This document shows, piece after piece, positions 60,001 through 64,000 of a DNA stretch of 64,000 nt. The notes beneath the pieces were generated by a model. It did no database searches, had not been told where the DNA came from, and was given only the letters and a program-made list of their open reading frames with translations. The position numbers were made by a program, and so were the translations under genes. Source of the stretch: Lantana camara (taxonomy: Eukaryota; Streptophyta; Magnoliopsida; Lamiales; Verbenaceae); contig CM074864.1 in assembly GCA_037501455.1 (NCBI GenBank), positions 23,740,001 to 23,804,000 on the forward strand. Direction: 5' to 3'. Positions within the stretch are counted from its first letter, which is position 1. Every line of letters begins with the position of its first letter.

Positions 60001-60970
60001 TATTGGGAATTCGAAGGATGATATGAAAGTGACTAAGTTATGGTTATCGAACCAATTCGAGATGAAAGATCTTGGTGATGCGTCCTATATCCTTGGAATT
60101 AAAATCTATAGAGATAGATCTAGAAGGTTAATAGGACTATCACTGTCGATGTACATTGACAAAGTATTGAAGAGATTCAATATGGAGTCAGCAAAGGTTA
60201 AGAACCTTCCTATGAGTGTAGGAACATGTCTTTTGAAGAAGATGTGTCCTAAGACTAACCTTGAGAAGGAGAGAATGACTCATACACCTTATGCATCAGC
60301 AATAGGTAGCGTAATGTATGCAATGTTATGTACTCGACCGGATGTGGCTTATGCACTTAGTGTGACAAGTCGTTTCCAAACTGACCCTGGAGATGGTCAC
60401 TGGGCTGCCGTGAAGAATATTCTTAAATACTTGAAAAGTACTAAAGATTTATTCTTAGTTTACGGATGTCAGAAAGATCTTACTGTCGAAGGATACTGCG
60501 ATGCAAGCTTTGCATCAGACTTAGATGATTTTAAGTCAATGTCAGGATACATTTTCTGCCTAAACGGCGGAGCAGTGAGTTGGAAGAGTTCCAAGCAAAC
60601 TACCACTGCAGATTCGACCACTGAGGCCGAATACTTAGCTGCAAATAATGCAGCTAAGGAAGGTGTTTGGATTAGAAACTTCATTCAAGAGTTGAATGTT
60701 GTTCCTAGCATGAAAGACCCCATTACTGTGTTTTGTGACAACACTGGGGCGGTTGCTCAAGCAAGAGAACCAAGATCTCACCAACGGACCAAGCACATTA
60801 TGAGGAAGTATCACCTAATCCGTGATATTATCAAAAGAGGAGATGTGCTAATTGAGAGGGTCACATCAGCAGAGAACGTGGCAGATCCACTTACTAAACC
60901 CCTTAGTCGAGAAGCTTTCCAAAGTCATCTTCAGAAGATGGAACTTAGAGTAGCTTTAGAATGGCTTTGA
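57049..60970 (+). pseudogene. Copia F gag-pol polyprotein, two lesions
   Basis: From ATG 57049 to TGA 60968-60970. The first 527 codons are open: gag, a CCHC knuckle at residues 255-268 (CFHCGKAGHWRRNC), protease LDTGCG near 295, gag-pre-integrase LWHARLGH near 428, and the first integrase Asp near 491. An extra A in the run at 58624-58627 shifts the frame, ending at TGA 58630-58632. In the following frame the integrase core continues with SDRGGEY (about 58707) until TAA 59222-59224, where A has CAA. Then the frame is open to the end: reverse transcriptase with intact YVDD (59981-59992), RNase H with YCDASFASD and DSTTEAEYLA. Apart from the extra base its length equals that of A exactly. As sequenced it cannot make a full integrase. 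Confidence 0.94.
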
Positions 60971-60986
60971 CGGGCAAGTGGGAGAT

Positions 60987-62899
60987 TGTTAGGAATAGTG
61001 CCCTAGAAAGCCGATTGTATATCCGCTTTGTGCTTTTCCTTATTGTAATCACAGACAATCTTTGAATGAAATAACGAATTGAGGCAACAGTTCTTTATAT
61101 GCTATTGTTTGGTATGCGTTTACTTTAGCTGTGCATGTATGAGAACTCCCCTAATCCTGATGACTTTAGGACTCTACCATTTAGGTGAAATGGTTCATGA
61201 AACGAGCCCTATATCACATAAGTCATGATTAGTAAAATACTCCAAGCCGATGAGTCCTACAGACAGTAGGAGTGTCAACCTGACTCCTCTAAGGCTTGCT
61301 TGTGGGATCACGCCCTTAAGAAGGACCACCTTGTTTCATGGAGGTGCAAAGTGTATAGTTGATACGTGCGTGACACATGAGGGTGCTTACTTTAATAAGT
61401 AAGTTCACTGAGGTGCCCCGTGTGAGAACACTCCTAAATGGGAAAGGAAGTTTCTATTTCAGGAAATGGAAACTTCCAGATTAGGAAATATCTCACGAGT
61501 CATTGATGTGATTAATTGATCCTTAGACTTAAGGTTCCTTGTCACTTTATGAGTTAACTCTGTAGTCTTAGGTATAAGCTTTAAAGGCTGTCGCCTTAGA
61601 CAACTGATTCAAGGCTTATGCTGGGGCTGCACAAGTGATTCATGAAAGTGAATGAGAATCAAGAAAGGACCTACACTTGCATCTGCAAGGTGATCTCTTA
61701 TTGTGTAAGTCATTCATATGCCATATGGAGTCCTTGGCCAAGCCAGTAGATCAAGACATCAAGAAAAGGGTTTCTTGGATTGAGATCAAATGGATATGAA
61801 ATGCACTTAGCTTTAAGACCGGATTATTAGGGTTCTGATTATTCCCTTGCCCTAGATCTTGGTTGAGAGATAGTAAGTAGGAGGATTGTATCTCACATGA
61901 ATCAATGACTTAAAGGTTCTGTCCAATCCGAACATTCCAATTCAGCTAGGGGTTAAACACCTGTTGCTAGACTATGGTCGTTTAATCTGTGGGCTGATTA
62001 ATTAATTAGTGAATTAATTAATTAGGGTCACTGCTAATTGAATTGAGAACCTAGAGGGTCACACACAACAACTTGGTTACATGAGTTGAGGCTTTAAAAT
62101 GATTAAACGAGTTAATCGGGCCAAGAGGGTTCCACACGTGTGAAATCACACGTGTGGCTCACGTGAGTGACACACGTGTGTATATATATATTATAAATAA
62201 TTAATTAGTTAATTATTTAATAGACTTTGGTTTAATTTTGAATTAAAAAGAAAGTCTAATTTTGGAGAAAACAGTCTAGTTAATTAATTATGAATTAATT
62301 AATTAGATAAAAATAAGTTATTTATTTTATAATAAATAAAGTATAAAATTATCCAAAAATAGTTTGGATATTTTTAGCTCTTTTAAAAGTTGACTTGAAT
62401 TAGAATTCAAAGTCAAAGTTGGAAAATACTTGATGATCAAGTAATAGGAGAGAGAGGAACTAAATCCTTGCCCAACAAGGATTTGGATCGGCAGTCCCCT
62501 CTTATATATAGGGGAGCTCGAGCTCCCCTTTAGAGCTAATTGGCAATTCTTTTGGTTCATGTGTTGAACACCTTCCTTTCTCCAAGATTAAATTAAACCC
62601 TAGGTTAAGCCTAAACACTAACTACAGAACTAGCATCCTTACTAGTTAGATTATGATCAAGTTGGTGGACTTTCTCTAGAGACTTCAAGTTAGAAGTTTG
62701 AAGATTCGAGCTTTACCAAAGGAGAGGGGATCAAGCCGCGAGAAGAGCGTTCTTGGGTGGCTTGAAACGCTTCAAGAAAGAACAAAAGAAAAGTAAGTTT
62801 TCTATCTTTACGAATTTGGTTACACGATTGCGAGTCCAAGGTCCTTTTGTTGGGAAAATTTTTTAAATTCCGCTGCTTTCTGATTCGTGTTTTCCAACA
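60987..62899 (+). repeat. 3' LTR of F
   Basis: It begins TGTTAGGAATAGTGCCC after the purine tract AAGTGGGAGAT (60976-60986) and ends TTTTCCAACA, 1913 bp. It holds four CACGTG cores and an intact TATA-palindrome pair. Confidence 0.95.
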
Positions 62900-62904
62900 G
62901 AAAC
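62900..62904. repeat. Right target duplication of F
   Basis: GAAAC, matching 52804-52808. Confidence 0.95.
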
Positions 62905-64000
62905 TAGTATACATGGATTCCCGTCAGCCCAAGCTTCCCCGGTTCACCAAATACACTAAGTCCCAGGGCCCCCATTCATTGTGAACATTCATTTCTCGCT
63001 AAAACATTTGGTAGGATTTATAAAATAAAGGACCCACCGGTTACACCTCTTACCGAACAATACCAAAAGGAAAAGAAGACTTGAGGTAGCCTATGAACCC
63101 CGGCACGTCTCCGCCTTGGAGAAAACTGTACAAAAAGACAACACCGTGCAATCATGAGACTCAAGACTCAAAATGAACCATATAAGACGCACGGCAATGC
63201 CTTAACATGTGAAGACATGAATGATCAGTAACAATGTGCTAATAAGATGTTCATGTCACTATTAATTCCACTTATTCACACAAACAAACCTTTCATTCAT
63301 TACACGAGTAAATCGTGTTTGTTCATTATCGTTCTTTCATTCCATAGCATTCATTCATTCAATACCCAATTCATAATACATTATTACACATATCAAGCAT
63401 GCATATGAGTCATTTAGAAGTGTGAGGAATTCACTAAACATATAGGGAATGCATTGGTTACACGAAGAGTCACATTATAGCACTTAAATGTTTATATATC
63501 TAGGTCACGTTTATCCAATGCAAATCAAGCCATAACACTCGTAAGCATCATCCAATAATCCATTAATATCATAAATACAAGTTTGAAGCACAAGAGATCA
63601 ATTAAAACACATACGAATGTCAAGGGGGTGAAAGGAACGCAAGAAAATGGATTTTAGCGATAGTTAACAGTTTTTCGGAAATGAGCAAGCTGTAAGGAAT
63701 TGATCATATCTTGAGTTCTTGAAGTTGGAATTAATTTTTGTTTAATTGAAGTGAAACTAGACATATAGATCTTTTCAATGGTATATGGCACGAATCATGA
63801 TTCAAAGTGAAGTGAAAATGGCATAGGTTTGAAGTTGGACCAATGCCGACTTTCGACGAAGTGGTGACACCATTTTCAAATGATCATATCTCACAAATGA
63901 AAAAAGATAATGAAGTGATTCTAATTGGAGAATGTTCTAGACTTGAAAAGGTTTCCGTGGGTTTAAAACTCAGGTCAATCTGAGTTCAAACAAAGTCAGC
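62905..64000 (-). repeat. 5' LTR of D, second part
   Basis: It resumes at TAGTATACATGGATTCCCG, the sequence that follows GAAAC at 26513 in the 3' LTR. It lacks about 130 bp near 63031 compared with 26638-26760. It runs off the window just before the palindrome position, so that site cannot be compared between the two D LTRs. Confidence 0.88.

Larger units (their letters stand above)
52809..62899 (+). mobile_element. Copia LTR retrotransposon F, nearly intact
   Basis: A complete 10,091-bp copia element: LTRs 52809-54730 and 60987-62899, primer-binding site, 2.3-kb leader, gag-pol with two visible lesions, polypurine tract. It is flanked by a perfect GAAAC duplication and splits the 5' LTR of D. 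The LTRs differ at roughly thirty positions by eye (about 1.6%), including a 9-bp gap. It is the same family as A but far better preserved. Confidence 0.95.
25643..64000 (-). mobile_element. Non-coding Tekay-type element D (interrupted)
   Basis: A minus-strand LTR element: 3' LTR 25643-28644, internal region 28645-30549 and 50236-51937, 5' LTR 51938-52808 and 62905 onward. Element E splits the internal region and copia F splits the 5' LTR. The reconstructed internal region is about 3.6 kb and holds no recognisable gag or pol, so D is non-autonomous (LARD-like). Left flank CCCTA could be a target copy; the right end is outside the window. Confidence 0.8.

Overview
The window looks like a stretch of flowering-plant heterochromatin built almost entirely from long terminal repeat (LTR) retrotransposons. 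I see no host protein gene, tRNA or rRNA. The assignment rests on plant-type lineages (a Tekay/Del chromovirus with a C-terminal chromodomain, a Tat-lineage Ty3 element, long-LTR Ty1/copia elements), primer-binding sites for initiator tRNA-Met (TGGTATCAGAGC), and AT-rich flanks. I cannot name the species; a eudicot is a guess. Element letters (A to H) are my own labels.

Layout: 1-2268 is the end of a minus-strand Tekay-type LTR (H). 2369-2541 is the start of an old copia LTR, into which copia element A (2542-12383, plus strand) inserted. A is decayed and its 3' LTR lacks about the last 60 bp. It abuts a Tat-lineage gag-pol relic B (12384-25642, plus strand). B is split by element C (12892-22903, minus strand), a Tekay chromovirus with two 2654-bp LTRs in which I see only two differences, a perfect 5-bp target duplication (ACCCA) and one uninterrupted 1514-residue polyprotein. 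From 25643 to the window end lies element D (minus strand), which carries E (30550-50230, minus) in its internal region; E carries G (33745-44102, plus) in one LTR. D's other LTR is split by copia element F (52809-62899, plus). The deepest chain is B > D > E > G.

The elements form two groups. A and F are one copia family, with 1.8-1.9 kb LTRs that carry CACGTG clusters, a TATATATA box fused to an 18-bp palindrome, and a 2.3-kb leader. F has two visible coding lesions, A has eight stops. C, D, E, G and H are Tekay-type by LTR structure. C encodes everything, G keeps only gag, and D and E have no recognisable protein although their internal regions resemble each other. C, D, E and G share the region around the primer-binding site and several hairpins in the LTRs, which suggests that C-type machinery could move the non-coding ones in trans.

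The observations most worth following are non-coding: different palindromes in the same part of each Tekay-type LTR, hairpin-forming minisatellites upstream of the polypurine tract in D, E and G, a four-copy motif in the copia leader, and G-box clusters in the copia LTRs.
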